Positions 44,401-54,250 of a stretch of 64,000 nucleotides of DNA are shown here, in pieces. Origin of the DNA: Corythucha ciliata (taxonomy: Eukaryota; Arthropoda; Insecta; Hemiptera; Tingidae); contig CM075943.1 of assembly GCA_038030265.1 (NCBI GenBank), forward strand, positions 3,162,001-3,226,000. The letters run 5' to 3'. Under the pieces are notes generated by a model. The model searched no databases and was not told the origin of the DNA. It saw nothing but the letters and a program-made list of their open reading frames with translations. Position numbers and translations under genes: made by a program. Within the stretch, counting starts at the first letter, position 1. The number at the start of each line of letters is the position of its first letter.

Positions 44401-45550
44401 CGGCGCTGCGTCCCGCCAGCGCAAAAAAAACGGCCTGCTCCACCTTGTGTGCCCGGCTTGGCACCTCTCCTCCGGCCGGAACCCTCACCCGCCACTCACG
44501 GCGTTCTCTGGTGGGGTCCACTTTCAGGCACGCACAAAGGGCAAGGTCCAGCTTCTCGACGGCCTACACAAGGGGACGGCCTCACAAAAGGTGCTTCTCC
44601 ACCGACCAACGATAGGGGAGGGGTGTAAACACTCGCCAGGACGAGCAAGGAGGCCGATTCCCTCCTTGAAGAGAACGGCCCTCGACGCCGCCCCACCCCT
44701 GAGAACCCTGCTATGTCCCACAACACCTCGAAATTTGGATTTCAATCTACCCCCCAACTTTCAATTTGGCCATTGCCGACTGCTTTCCCCCCCAAAATTT
44801 GCGACCAATGTGACAGCCCGTTACCCGCTACGCCCCACGCACCGCAAATCACCCAGCCGTCAGAAGTAGAGCCTGTACAAAACAAAACGAATACTGACAA
44901 TAATTCAAACCACATTGTGAACAAGACAAAGACTGTACAAAACGAATAGGCGATAACAAATGCATTATCGGACATCCAGCTGGGACCACCACTCGATCCA
45001 TCCCCCGCACCGAAGGGCTTGAAGACCTCCCGAGCACCTGCGTCGCGCCCTTTGCTCCTGCGCGTGGGCCGACGGACCACTGCCCCCCCATCACACGGAG
45101 ACCATTTTCCAAATGCCCAGAACCACCATGGTCCTCCTTCGACGCCCGCCGTCCAAACAAGAAGAGCCGTACCCCGCGTGACAACAGGCCAACGCCGCTC
45201 TCTGATGTATCCAGGACCCAGACCAGCGACCCCGCCTGATTTCTACCCTAGAAGAGAGGAAAAAAACACCACTTCCTTCCGCAAGGCATTAGAACTCGTA
45301 ACCCATTAACGAAAAACAAGAATAACAAGAGCAATAACCATAACAACAAAATAAAACGTAATAACTACAAGACCTTAAGGAACCCAAATATAGTAAACTA
45401 ACCGCTCGACCACTAATAAAAAAACACCATGCTGCCACCAGACGGCCCCGAGCCGCCATCACAAAACCCCATCCTAATTCAACAATAATCACCTAATAAC
45501 AACCCTTAATACGATAACAATTAACTACCCAACAAACCACCCCCAAATTC
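44401..45550. other. 3' region between Gypsy pol and 3' LTR, function unknown
   Basis: About 1.15 kb without a convincing sense ORF. The antisense (plus) strand has open frames of 140 (44447-44869), 78 (44713-44949) and 96 codons (45019-45309), rich in Pro, Thr and Arg. I recognise no env or other family in either strand. It could be a long 3' UTR. The left part is GC-rich and the right part (45300-45540) A-rich. Confidence 0.45.
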
Positions 45551-48500
45551 TTACTCTAACCCGGCTAGTTCGCGGTAATTTAACCGAGGGACCCGACGAC
45601 GGCCCACCAAAGGCACCTCCACCGGCCCCACCGGAGCGACCTCACCCCCAGGAGCTGAAGCCCCCGCAGGCTCTGCCGAACCCCCGGCCCCTATTACCGA
45701 AGCGTCCCCTACTCCAACCGACCCTGACTCCCGTCCAAAAACGACCCGCCGGTCTCTCCCAAGAAAGGGCTTCAGCCGATTCACATGCACCACTCTATCC
45801 TTCCGACCAACCCGAACTACCACAGTGAGCCTAGCAATGACCCGCACCACCCGATAAGGTCCACGCCAGGGCCGTGTCAATTTCTTCGCACACCCCTTCT
45901 TCACAGCCGGCGAGTGCAACATCACTAACTGGCCCTTGTGAAAACCTTCGGACTTAGTGCTCGCTTTAAACCGCTCTGCCCGCTTACCTACGGCCCTTTG
46001 GTTGTTCACCCGCGCCAGGGCCTGTACCACCCGTAGCCGGTCCCGCAGAAGTTCCACGTACACATCCAGGGGCTCTCCCTCAGGCCCTAACGCCAAATCC
46101 CCGTCCAAAGGCGTAACCATCCGCTTCCCGAAACACAACTCCAACGGCGAAAACCCGGTACTCTCGTTATTCTGCGAGTTAATGGCCATGGCCGCGAAAG
46201 GTACAAACTTGTCCCAATCAGACTGTTGGGCTTTCACATAATGACTCACCATGGTGGCGAGCGTTCGATGGACCCGCTCCAGCCGACCATTCGACTGTGG
46301 ATGGTATGCCGTCGTATGAACTTTCCGAATTTTCAAGAGTTCACACAAATTTCGAAAGACCTCCGACATGAACGAAGCCCCTTGGTCCGTAAGAATTTGG
46401 ACTGGAAGGCCATATGAAATCACAAAACCGTTCAGGAAACCCTCAGCAATGGTCTCGGCCTGCTGGTCAGGAATCGGGACGAACACCACTAACCTCGAAA
46501 ATTGGTCCATGAGGGACAAAACAAAGCGGTTACCACGTGCCGTCACCACAAACGGGCCAACCACGTCCAGCGAAACTTGCTCAAAGGTCGTGGCGGGTTC
46601 TCTAAATTCCCCCAGGGGCGCAACCCCCCTTCCATAGTCCTTCTTCTGCGCACACGACACGCAGGACTTCACGTAATCCGCCACCTCCAGACGCAAAGCG
46701 GGCCACCAGTACTTCGCCTTGAGTCTCTGCCACGTCTTCTTTTCCCCCGAATGCCCCGCGAAGGGCGCGTCATGCGCTAAGTAGAGCGCCAAAGACCGTA
46801 ATGACCGTGGCAAAACTACCCGTAGGGCGTCATTCACCCGTCTACATAAAACCCCCGCCTTACTCTTCTCGAACAGTCTCTTTTTTCCCCACACGGCACA
46901 CTCGCTGTCCTCCGCCTGCCGTGTCACCACTAGGTCTCTTGTTAAGGCGACGGGCTCATCAGTCACCACCATCACCTTTCGACTCAACGCGTCAGCCACC
47001 TTGTTCGCCTTGCCGGGAGTGTACTCTATTTTATAACCGTATTCCTCTAACACCATGGCCCACCGCATCAGTCGCGAGTTCGTGTCCTTGTGCCCCGCCA
47101 GCCAGCGAAGCGCTGAGTGATCGGAACGAATCGTAAAATGGCGACCAAACAAATAGCACCGAAAAAACTTGACGCCGAACACGACGGCCAGCAACTCCAA
47201 CTCCGTCGCTGTGTAACGCGTTTCAGGGTCATTCAATTGCCGTGACGCATACCCTATGGGGTGTTCCCCATCGTCAAATGCCTGCGAAAGCACCACCCCC
47301 AGCCCCTTGAGCGAAGCGTCAGTCGTTAAAACGAATTCTCGCCCAAAGTCCGGGTATCTCAACACAGGCTCCGACACCAAAGCCCCTTTTAACCTATCAA
47401 ACGCTCCCTGACATGCCTCCGACCACACAAAGGGACAATTTTTCTTCGTAAGGGCCGTGAGCGGCGCTGATATTGCCGCGAAATTGTCCACAAAACGCCT
47501 ATAAAACGAGCAGAGCCCCACAAAAGACCGCACTTCCGTCAAGGTACTCGGTGGTGGAAAACCACGAATCGCCTCCAAATGTGTCTGTAGGGGCCGAATC
47601 CCCTCTGCACTGACCTTGTGCCCCAAAAACTCTACCTCCCGGGCCGCAAACGTACACTTCGCCAATTGTAGTGTCAATCCTGCCTTTCTTACCACCTTAA
47701 ACATGCCACTGAGGGCTTTCAAGTGGTCTGCCATTGTAGGCGAAAACAATATAATATCGTCCAGATAGGCCAACGCCCTACCTGGCCCCATCTGATCGAT
47801 AAGCGCCCCCGCCAGCCGTTGAAACGTCGCTGGAGCTCCCTGGAGCCCGTACGGTAAACGCGTCGCATAAAATTGCCCGAAGGGCGTCGAAAAAGCCGTT
47901 TTCTCTTGACTCGACTCCTCCACTTCGACCTGGTGGTACCCCGAATTCAAGTCAAGGCTCGTAAAAACCTGGGCTGACGATAGACTATCGAGCACCTCGT
48001 CAATCCGCGGCATTGGCCAGAACTGAGGCCTGGTCACCGCGTTCAACCCTCGAAAATCGATCACCATCCGCAGCTTACTAAAACCTTCAGGAGATTTTTT
48101 TGCCACCAACATCGCCGGCGAGCACCAAGGAGAAGTGGAGGGCCGTATCACCCCTAGCTCTAAACTTTCCTTCACAATCGCCTCCATGGCCTCCCGATGT
48201 GCTACCGGAACGCGGTACGGCCTCTTCCGCACAGGGACCGCATCCCCGGTGTCAATGGAATGCTTAATTACCCCCGTACAACCTAACCTCTCACCTCCTC
48301 CCTTGTAGGAGAAAATATCCTCAAACTGCCCCAGCAGGTCAAACAGGGCGGACTTATCGGGTTCAGTGACGTGACCTATCAATTTTTCCAGCAACCCCCT
48401 AAACACCTGATGTCTTTCCGCCTCCTCTGTCTCCACCCGAGCGACCACGGCGTCATTCTCCCCCGTCTCCACCGACATGGCGACCAAGGCCCCCACTGCC

Positions 48501-48754
48501 TGGTCCCGACAAATCGTAAGGGGGGCACGGCTATAGTTAAACACCGAGGCAATCGTACGGCCACCCTCGACCGCCACGATAGCCCTCGCCACAAGCGCCC
48601 CTTCCAACCCACGCGGTAGCAACAAAAATTCACCTCTTTCATCGCCCCCGGCCCTCTCTTTGGTGCACCCTCGCACCAACAGAGGTAACATGGCCAAACT
48701 AAAGGGCGGAACCACTACCGACTCTTCTACTACCGCGCGAAGGGCTCTACCCAC
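45551..48754 (-). CDS. Gypsy pol: RT, RNase H and integrase (protease missing)
   Basis: A single 1,067-residue frame without stops. RT covers about residues 190-370: RMVIDFRGLNAVTRPQFWPM, SLDLNSGYHQVEV with its Asp, and YLDD. RNase H follows (TTDASLKGLGVVLSQ, ATELELLAV, SDHSALRWL, ADALSR). Integrase has the HHCC finger (HDAPFAGHSG...CVSCAQKK), LDVVGPF, TDQGASF and NGRLERVHRT, a full D-D-E set, then a GPY/F-like RPWRGPYRVV and VHVNRLKPF. No chromodomain is seen. The nominal start at 48754 lies inside the tRNA-like segment, and the first ~90 residues match the linker that normally follows protease. So the frame is the 3' two-thirds of a pol with gag and protease deleted. Confidence 0.9.
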   Translation of the reverse strand: MGRALRAVVEESVVVPPFSLAMLPLLVRGCTKERAGGDERGEFLLLPRGLEGALVARAIVAVEGGRTIASVFNYSRAPLTICRDQAVGALVAMSVETGENDAVVARVETEEAERHQVFRGLLEKLIGHVTEPDKSALFDLLGQFEDIFSYKGGGERLGCTGVIKHSIDTGDAVPVRKRPYRVPVAHREAMEAIVKESLELGVIRPSTSPWCSPAMLVAKKSPEGFSKLRMVIDFRGLNAVTRPQFWPMPRIDEVLDSLSSAQVFTSLDLNSGYHQVEVEESSQEKTAFSTPFGQFYATRLPYGLQGAPATFQRLAGALIDQMGPGRALAYLDDIILFSPTMADHLKALSGMFKVVRKAGLTLQLAKCTFAAREVEFLGHKVSAEGIRPLQTHLEAIRGFPPPSTLTEVRSFVGLCSFYRRFVDNFAAISAPLTALTKKNCPFVWSEACQGAFDRLKGALVSEPVLRYPDFGREFVLTTDASLKGLGVVLSQAFDDGEHPIGYASRQLNDPETRYTATELELLAVVFGVKFFRCYLFGRHFTIRSDHSALRWLAGHKDTNSRLMRWAMVLEEYGYKIEYTPGKANKVADALSRKVMVVTDEPVALTRDLVVTRQAEDSECAVWGKKRLFEKSKAGVLCRRVNDALRVVLPRSLRSLALYLAHDAPFAGHSGEKKTWQRLKAKYWWPALRLEVADYVKSCVSCAQKKDYGRGVAPLGEFREPATTFEQVSLDVVGPFVVTARGNRFVLSLMDQFSRLVVFVPIPDQQAETIAEGFLNGFVISYGLPVQILTDQGASFMSEVFRNLCELLKIRKVHTTAYHPQSNGRLERVHRTLATMVSHYVKAQQSDWDKFVPFAAMAINSQNNESTGFSPLELCFGKRMVTPLDGDLALGPEGEPLDVYVELLRDRLRVVQALARVNNQRAVGKRAERFKASTKSEGFHKGQLVMLHSPAVKKGCAKKLTRPWRGPYRVVRVIARLTVVVRVGRKDRVVHVNRLKPFLGRDRRVVFGRESGSVGVGDASVIGAGGSAEPAGASAPGGEVAPVGPVEVPLVGRRRVPRLNYRELAGLE

Positions 48755-48802
48755 GTCCCTGAGATTAAGAGTCTCATGCTCTACCGACTGAGCTAGCCGG
48801 GC
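48742..48802 (-). pseudogene. Truncated tRNA-Lys(CTT) sequence at the LTR-pol junction
   Basis: On the minus strand it starts GCCCGGCTAGCTCAG. The D arm, the anticodon arm with CTT in the loop (GACTCTTAATC) and the variable region match eukaryotic tRNA-Lys(CTT), as I recall it, over about 46 nt. The T-arm portion has small changes (GGGACGTGGGTAGAGCCC) and the 3' acceptor strand is absent. It is in the sense orientation of the element, not the antisense orientation of a primer-binding site. It cannot fold into a complete tRNA. Confidence 0.8.
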
Positions 48803-48886
48803 TCATTCACCGAGCGGTGAATAATTTCCCGGACCGAGCTCCTTTTTCTCCGTCGCTTAACATAACGCCCTTTTCAGGGCGTTACA
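48802..48886 (-). repeat. 85-bp stub of the 5' LTR
   Basis: Matches 44301-44385 of the 3' LTR with about two differences, and carries the same terminal hairpins. The other 415 bp of the LTR are absent. Confidence 0.85.
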
Positions 48887-48890
48887 ATTG

Positions 48891-49445
48891 CAAGGACTGG
48901 TTTGAGTCTCTTATCGACCGTTTCCTCAACCTGTGGAAGTGACCGTGGGCTACAACTCCACAATTAAGGCACTAGGTGAAGGCATGATTCGTATGGAAGC
49001 TCAAATAGGGCAAAAAAGGATCCCAGTAGAAATAAATAACGCATGGTTCGTACCAGACATCGGTAAAAACCTACTCTCGGTGAGTCAAACGCTTAAGAAA
49101 GGAGTAACTTTCAAAGCCAATGGTTCTAAATGCGCTTTTATGAAAGCAAGAAATCCTATTGTCGTCGGAAAGCTCAAAAATGGATTATTTGAGCTGAATT
49201 TGAAGGTGCTCACACCTTCAAATTCTTCGGAAGCGCATGTCACGACCGTTAAAAACTTGAGTCTTCAACAATGGCATGAACGTCTCGCTCACCAAGACAA
49301 GCGGCACGTGATGATCGTACTGCGTGACAGATCTTTGTCCTTCGCCAATGACAAAGAATTTTGTAAGGGATGCCCATATGGTAAACAACACCGGAAGACC
49401 TACAAGCCGAGGACAGAGAGAGAGCAACATCCCCAGGTGAAATAG
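48891..49445 (+). pseudogene. Copia protease C-terminus and GAG-pre-integrase region
   Basis: Resumes the Copia frame after the Gypsy insertion: VEVTVGYNSTIKALGEGMIR, then NNAWFVPDIGKNLLSVSQ, the typical post-protease motif, and LQQWHERLAHQDKRHVMIVL with CKGCPYGKQHRK, the HHCC integrase finger. A frameshift ends it at 49445 and integrase continues in the next frame. Confidence 0.85.
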
Positions 49446-50143
49446 TCTTAGCCGACCTGTGTGGACCAATGGAAGAGGCATCCGTCGGTGGTTCGAAGTA
49501 TTGCCTTGTAGTCAAAGACGACTATTCGCGGTTCTGGCGAGTATTCTTCATGAAGCAGAAAACCGAAGAGCCTGAATGCATTCGCATTTTTCTTGCCGAA
49601 GCAAGAAATGCAGGTATCACCGTGAAAACATTCATGAGCGACGGGGGTACGGAATTCGTCAATCGTACCGTAAAAAGCATTTTGAGCGAATCCGGAATCA
49701 CAATGAGAACAGTGATGCCGTACACTCCAGAACAAGTTGGTGGGATCCAAAGAGAGATGAGAACTCTCGTCGAAAGCGCCCGTACTATGATACACGCAAA
49801 GAATTTGCCGAAGCGATTATGAGCAGAAGCCATGAACACAGTTTGCCACATAATCAACCAAACTGGACCGACGTCAGTTCCTGGCAAAGCGCCCATACAG
49901 TTGTGGTCAGGAAAATGTCAATTACCCATACAACATTTCAGGGCATTCGGCACAACCTGCTACGTCCACGTACCCAAGCCAAGAAGGGCCAAGTGGTCAG
50001 CGAAAGCTCAGAAAGGCATTCTAGTTGGGTACTGCGGAGAACGAGATGGTTTTCGGGTTTACGTCGATGGACACGTTATCTCGTCAGCGGACGTGATTTT
50101 CGAACCTGAGAATGAAACGACTGTTTTTTTTAACAGAAAATGA
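49441..50143 (+). pseudogene. Copia integrase core, frame-shifted
   Basis: The core reads LADLCGPMEEASVGGSKYCL with DDYSRFWRVFFMKQ (first Asp), then FMSDGGTEFVNRTVKS (second Asp) and YTPEQVGGIQREMRT. The usual Glu in the ER.NRT block appears as Gln here, which would disable the D-D-E triad. A stop at 49822 is followed by the C-terminal part in another frame (VCHIINQTG, RAFGTTCYVHVPKPRRAKWS, GILVGYCGERDGFRVYV) to 50143. Confidence 0.82.
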
Positions 50144-50305
50144 CGCTACACAAAAATGCTATTCAAAACCTTCGGAAAACTCGGAATACGCTCAGATACC
50201 TCTAGCATTCAACAGGGACGACACCCTCAACGATTCAGAGGGAGAAATCGTTATTGGGACAGCGCCAGAGGAAACAGTGGAAAATGAGCCACCGATGCGA
50301 CCGAA

Positions 50306-51500
50306 ATGGAATCAGCTCACTCAGAAAACGCTTCGTCCAGCCTCGATGTTGAGCATAACTCAACTTTTGCATCCGGTGGAATGGAATCTGAAAGCCCAAG
50401 CGAGAACAGAGTTGTGACTCGTTCTGGAAGGCAAGTAAAGCCACCAGACCACCTAAAAGAATTTGTCTGTGTCGCTGAAGAATCGATGAGTGTTCAAGAA
50501 GCTCTGTCATCAGCCCCCTGGCGTGAAGCTATGGATGAAGAAATGGAATCCCTAGTGAAAAACGAAGTCTTCGAGCTTGTAAAGCCGCCTGCGGGAGCCA
50601 AAATAATCGGAAACCGATGGGTCCTGCGTGAAAAATCAAACTCAGATGGGACAGTCCAGCGCCTTAAAGCTCGTCTCGTAGCAAGAGGATTTTCTCAGCA
50701 GAAGGGAATCGACTATGATGAACAGTTCAGTCCTGTGGCGAGACTTGAAACTGTGAGGACAGTCATCAGTGTTGCTGCTAATGAAGACTTGCACATGCGC
50801 CAATTTGATGTGAAGACAGCATTTTTATATGGCTTTCTCAAGGAAAAGGTGTTCGTGAGTCAGCCGGAAGGATACGACGATGGCTCTGGGAGGGTGTGGA
50901 AGCTTAAAAGAAGCCTATATGGTCTTAAACAAAGTCCAAGGTGTTGGAACCACCGATTTCTGCAGTTTATGGAAAAACAGCAATTCGTCCAGTCGGAATC
51001 GGATCCTTGTCTGTTTTCCAATCACCTTAAAAATGGAAATAAGATCGTCATTGTCTGTTATGTTGATGATGGCCTCATAGCCGGCACGGACAGGACCGAC
51101 GTAGAACGATTTATTGAGTGTTTAAAAGCTGAATTTGAAATCAAAGTTTCGACACCTGATTGCTATCTCGGAATAGCCATCAAACGAAGTGATGACGGAA
51201 AAATCACTCTTGATCAAAAGGCCTACACAGAAAAATTGCTGGATAACTTCGGTATGACCGACTGTAAACCTGTGAGGACACCAGCAGAAACAGGCGGGCA
51301 AACGGTTAAAAGAGAAGGAAAACCCTTAGACCGGACGACACCCTACCGAGAAGCTGTTGGCAGCCTCATTTTTCTCGTTTCCGGGACAAGACCCGACTTG
51401 GCTTATGCAGTGAGCACCGTAGCGCAAGACGTTGAGAGCCCAACTGATATTAAACGTATCTTCAGATATTTAAAAGGCACGTTGGACTTCTCTCTCACAG
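50306..51500 (+). pseudogene. Copia reverse transcriptase, truncated within RNase H
   Basis: An open frame of about 400 residues. WREAMDEEMESLVKNEVFEL and WVLREKSNSDGTVQRLKARL with VARGFSQQKGIDYDEQFSPV open the RT. FDVKTAFLYGFLKEKVFVSQ holds the first Asp, LYGLKQSPRCWNHRF follows, and CYVDDGLIAG is the active site. It passes into GSLIFLVSGTRPDLAYAVST and RYLKGTLDFSL, then the coding is replaced near 51490 by a non-coding repeat. The RNase H catalytic part and the 3' LTR are gone. Confidence 0.88.
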
Positions 51501-51809
51501 AACCCAATTTCGCGGATTTATTTACACTCCCTAAATAGCCAATTTTGCGGGGTTCAACGGTTCACGGCTGGCCCCTTTGGGAGTTTAAAATTGAAATTTT
51601 GCGGATTCGACACTTACAGAGAACCTAAATGTTGCTAATTCGAGAACTAATTTCGCCTTTGAACCCTTGAAAACAAACAATCTTGGCGGTTTGGCTCTTT
51701 CAAAACCCAAATTCTGTGTATCTGGCACGTTAGAAACTAATTTCCCGGGACTAGAATTTTGGTGGAATTTAACGTCTTCAAAATTGAAAATTTCGATGGT
51801 GCCGTTTGC
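51500..51809. repeat. Degenerate repeat with 'ACCCAATTTCGCGG'-type units
   Basis: Units like CCAATTTTGCGGGGTTC, TTGAAATTTTGCGGATTCG and AACCCAAATTCTGTG recur at about 30-45 bp. Similar sequence fills 55930-56420. Not coding. Confidence 0.5.
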
Positions 51810-52760
51810 TCATTTTAAGAGTGTTGAGGTCGATCGGTGTGAGAGGATCGGAGTTAACTGAATTGATCCGAGAAAGAGCGTCGGCCACAACGTTGGCGGA
51901 ACCGCTGACGTGTTGGATTTCGGTTGTAAATTGGGAAATGAATGAATGAGCTGATTGATTTGGATAGGAGGAAGTTTGTCTCTGTGTTGTCGAAAAGCGT
52001 AAATTAGAGGCTTGTGGTCAGTGAAAACTGTAAATGGACGTGGTTCGAGGATGTGGCGAAAATGTTGAATTGAAGCATACACAGCGAGGAGTTCTCTATA
52101 AAACGCTGGCCATTGCTGCTGGCGAGGGGTAAGTTTCTGAGAGAAGAAAGCTAGAGGTTCCCATTGATCAGCTACGCGTTGTTGAAGAGAGCTTCGACGC
52201 GTTCTGGAGGTAGACGAATACCTTCTCGTATCCGAGAAAAGTTATCGTGTTGACACCGAAGACACTTTTGTTGGTGTTGACGAGGAGGCCGTGGCTCGCT
52301 AGGCGGTCGAATACAGCGCGGAGATGAGCCAGATGAGTGTCTGCGTTGGTGGAGTATACCAAGATGTCGTCGACGTAGGGGAAACAAAAGTCCAGGCCGT
52401 GGAGGACTTCATCGATGAATCGTTGGAACGTCTGGCCAGCATTTCGGAGGCTAAAACTCATAAATGGGAACTCGAAAAGACCGAAAGGCGTCGTGATGGC
52501 GGTCTTTGGGATGTCGGATGGATTGACTGGGATCTGCGTGTACGCCTTGACAAGATCGATCGCGGAGTTGGTGATTAAAATCACGTATGTGGCGCACGGG
52601 GTACCGATCGGGGATTGTTCGGGCGTTTAAGGCGCGATAATCGCCGCAAGGGCGCCAGCTAGAATCCTTTTTCGGGACCATGTGGAGGGGAGAAGACCAA
52701 GGGCTGTCAGAGCGGCGGATAATACCTTCGCGAAGCATGAGGTCGAATTCTGACTTGGCT
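51810..52760 (-). pseudogene. Gypsy RT and RNase H with internal deletion
   Basis: RT reads [40 protein letters not shown] and FPYVDDILVYSTNADTHLAH, so YVDD is intact. Near 52190 the RT breaks after FLGYE..RLPPERVEAL and joins QQRVADQWEPLAFFSQKL in RNase H. That removes about 100 residues, including the RT connection and the first RNase H Asp motif. IQHFRHILEPRPFTVFTDHK follows, then the frame fades at 51810. Confidence 0.82.
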
Positions 52761-52846
52761 GTTTTCAGTTGTTCAGGAGAAAGGCGTCTGGGGCGTGAGA
52801 AGAGAGGGGGACCAGGCGTCGTGTTGATGTAGTGGAAGGTAGAATG

Positions 52847-53340
52847 TCAAACGACGCGTTGAGTTCCAGACGGTTGGGTGAGTTGAGAAAATTCGGCGAG
52901 GACAGCGTGAAAAGGCGACTTGCTACGAAGTGAATCAGTGAGGGTTTTGACGCTCGATTGACTTGTTCGTCCTGGAAGACAAGGTGTTGAGAGACCGGTC
53001 ACTGAGTCGATCAGACGAGTGTTGCGACAATCACGTCGGCGATAATAAAATTCCATGAAAAGTCACGGCGAAGACCGAAGTCTGGTCTGAGACTAAGAGT
53101 ACCGTACGTGGGGATGGTGGAATTATTCGCGGCGAGGAGCTCGAAGTCGGAGCGAGGACGATGTCTTGGGAGAAGGCGTCGAGGGTAGCAGCAGAGGTCG
53201 GAGTCTGTGTCGAGATGAAATTGCTGTTTTGTCAAGTGGTCGACGAGAAAAAGGCGGCGTCCTTTGGATGGACAGTCGGTTGCCGCTACTACTGACTGTC
53301 CAGGGCGTTTTTTGCAAGGAATGTACAGGGTGAGGAACAC
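52847..53340 (-). pseudogene. Gypsy protease
   Basis: Reads RRLFLVDHLTKQQFHLDTDS with DLCCYPRRLL. The active site is DTDS where DTGS is usual, so the Gly is changed and activity is doubtful. DFGLRRDFSWNFIIADVIVA precedes a frame break near 53030. Compare the intact DTGS in the copy at 36820-37272. Confidence 0.78.
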
Positions 53341-53419
53341 TTAAGGGCATTTTTACCCCAGCGTTGATGATACCAGCACAACGAGCGTGATGGAGCTGGC
53401 GATGAATTTCGAGAACGGC

Positions 53420-54190
53420 TCAAATGTCGTTGACGAGAGTGGGATCGCGTGGAACGAGAGTGTTCACATCTTTGGAGTTTGAGCTGTGCCAGTTCTTGAC
53501 GAATTTCTGCGAGTTGTTGTGCGATACAGCGTTGACGACGGGGAACGAAGGTGCTGATGGGTAAAAGGCCGGTTGGATTTCCATTATTTTGTCCGCTGTT
53601 ATTGAAAGACGATCAAGCGGCAAGTCTGCCTGAGTTTGGAGAATGGCTTGGACGGGGAGCGGAAGTCGTTGGATCCACAGTGAGCGGAGGAGATTGTCAT
53701 GAACAGGAGTCGTCCCAGCGAGAGATCTCAAATGTCGAAGAAATTGAGAGGGTTTCCGGTCTCCTAATTCCTCTTGGGAGAGTAGTTGGCGAATGCGTTG
53801 AGAGTCGGACACCGATAGACGTTCAATGAGAGCGTTTTTAAGAGTGGTGTATGAGTACTGCGGAGGAGGTGTTGCAATGAGATCTTCGATTTCGTTGACG
53901 TATCTCTCATCGAGTTGGGAAACGAGATAGGAATATTTGGTTGATTCTTCAGCAATTCCTGCCAGAGTGAATTGAGCGTCCACTTGAGAAAACCATAACG
54001 TTGGTTTATCTCTCCAAAAAGGAGGTAGTTTTGGAGAGACGCGAGCGACGAAAGCGGGGACTTGGTGTTGGTGGGTTGCAGTCTACTGGTCCTCGACGGG
54101 AGGTATGTCTGCAGGAAGCGACTGGTACAACTGCTGCATTTGCTGTCGTAGTTGAGCGAGCTGTTCGGCGACGTCGTCGGTGTTGGCCAT
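53420..54190 (-). pseudogene. Gypsy gag, native version of the second gag type
   Basis: From the ATG at 54190: MANTDDVAEQLAQLRQQMQQ, a stop near 54085, then across frames LPPFWRDKPTLWFSQVDAQF, YVNEIEDLIATPPPQYSYTT and LLSQEELGDRKPSQFLRHLR, then LWIQRLPLPVQAILQTQADL. This is the capsid-type gag common in arthropod Gypsy elements. It supplies the uninterrupted reference for the chimeric gag at 35944-36832. Confidence 0.82.
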
Positions 54191-54234
54191 CGTGGTAAAT
54201 AGCGTCCAGGGGCTGATGTTGCGGATTCCTTTGT

Positions 54235-54247
54235 GTCGGGGTCACCA
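54235..54247 (-). promoter_or_regulatory. Primer-binding site complementary to the tRNA-Trp 3' end
   Basis: On the minus strand TGGTGACCCCGAC lies about 45 bases before the gag ATG. It is complementary to the 3' end (with CCA) of eukaryotic tRNA-Trp over 13 nt. The 5' LTR should end just to its right, near 54248-54250. Confidence 0.65.
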
Positions 54248-54250
54248 AAA

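Larger units (their letters stand above)
43886..48886 (-). mobile_element. Gypsy element nested in Copia (5,001 bp, TSD ATTG)
   Basis: The element starts TGTAAAGCCC and ends GGGCGTTACA and is flanked by ATTG at 43882-43885 and 48887-48890. If it is removed, the Copia frame reads on (HHMTHC then KDWFESL). Read on the minus strand it has an 85-bp stub of 5' LTR, a 61-nt tRNA-Lys-like segment, one long pol frame, about 1.15 kb of 3' sequence, a purine tract and a 500-bp 3' LTR. Gag, protease and the normal primer site are missing. The stub differs from the matching 3' LTR part at about two sites, so the insertion is recent. Confidence 0.88.
51810..54250 (-). mobile_element. Gypsy element copy, minus strand, related to 36388-38784
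   Basis: Minus-strand primer site, gag, protease, RT and RNase H in order from 54247 leftwards, all broken. Its gag, protease and RT resemble the plus-strand copy at 36388-38784, but the gag start here is the native one for this family. It ends within RNase H at 51810. Integrase and the left LTR are missing. Confidence 0.82.

Noticed and set aside
45957..47136. Plus-strand frames opposite the Gypsy pol
   Set aside because: They are antisense shadows of a continuous pol ORF with complete catalytic motifs.
48742..48802. Functional tRNA-Lys gene
   Set aside because: The 3' acceptor strand is missing and the T arm is altered, so it cannot make a full cloverleaf.
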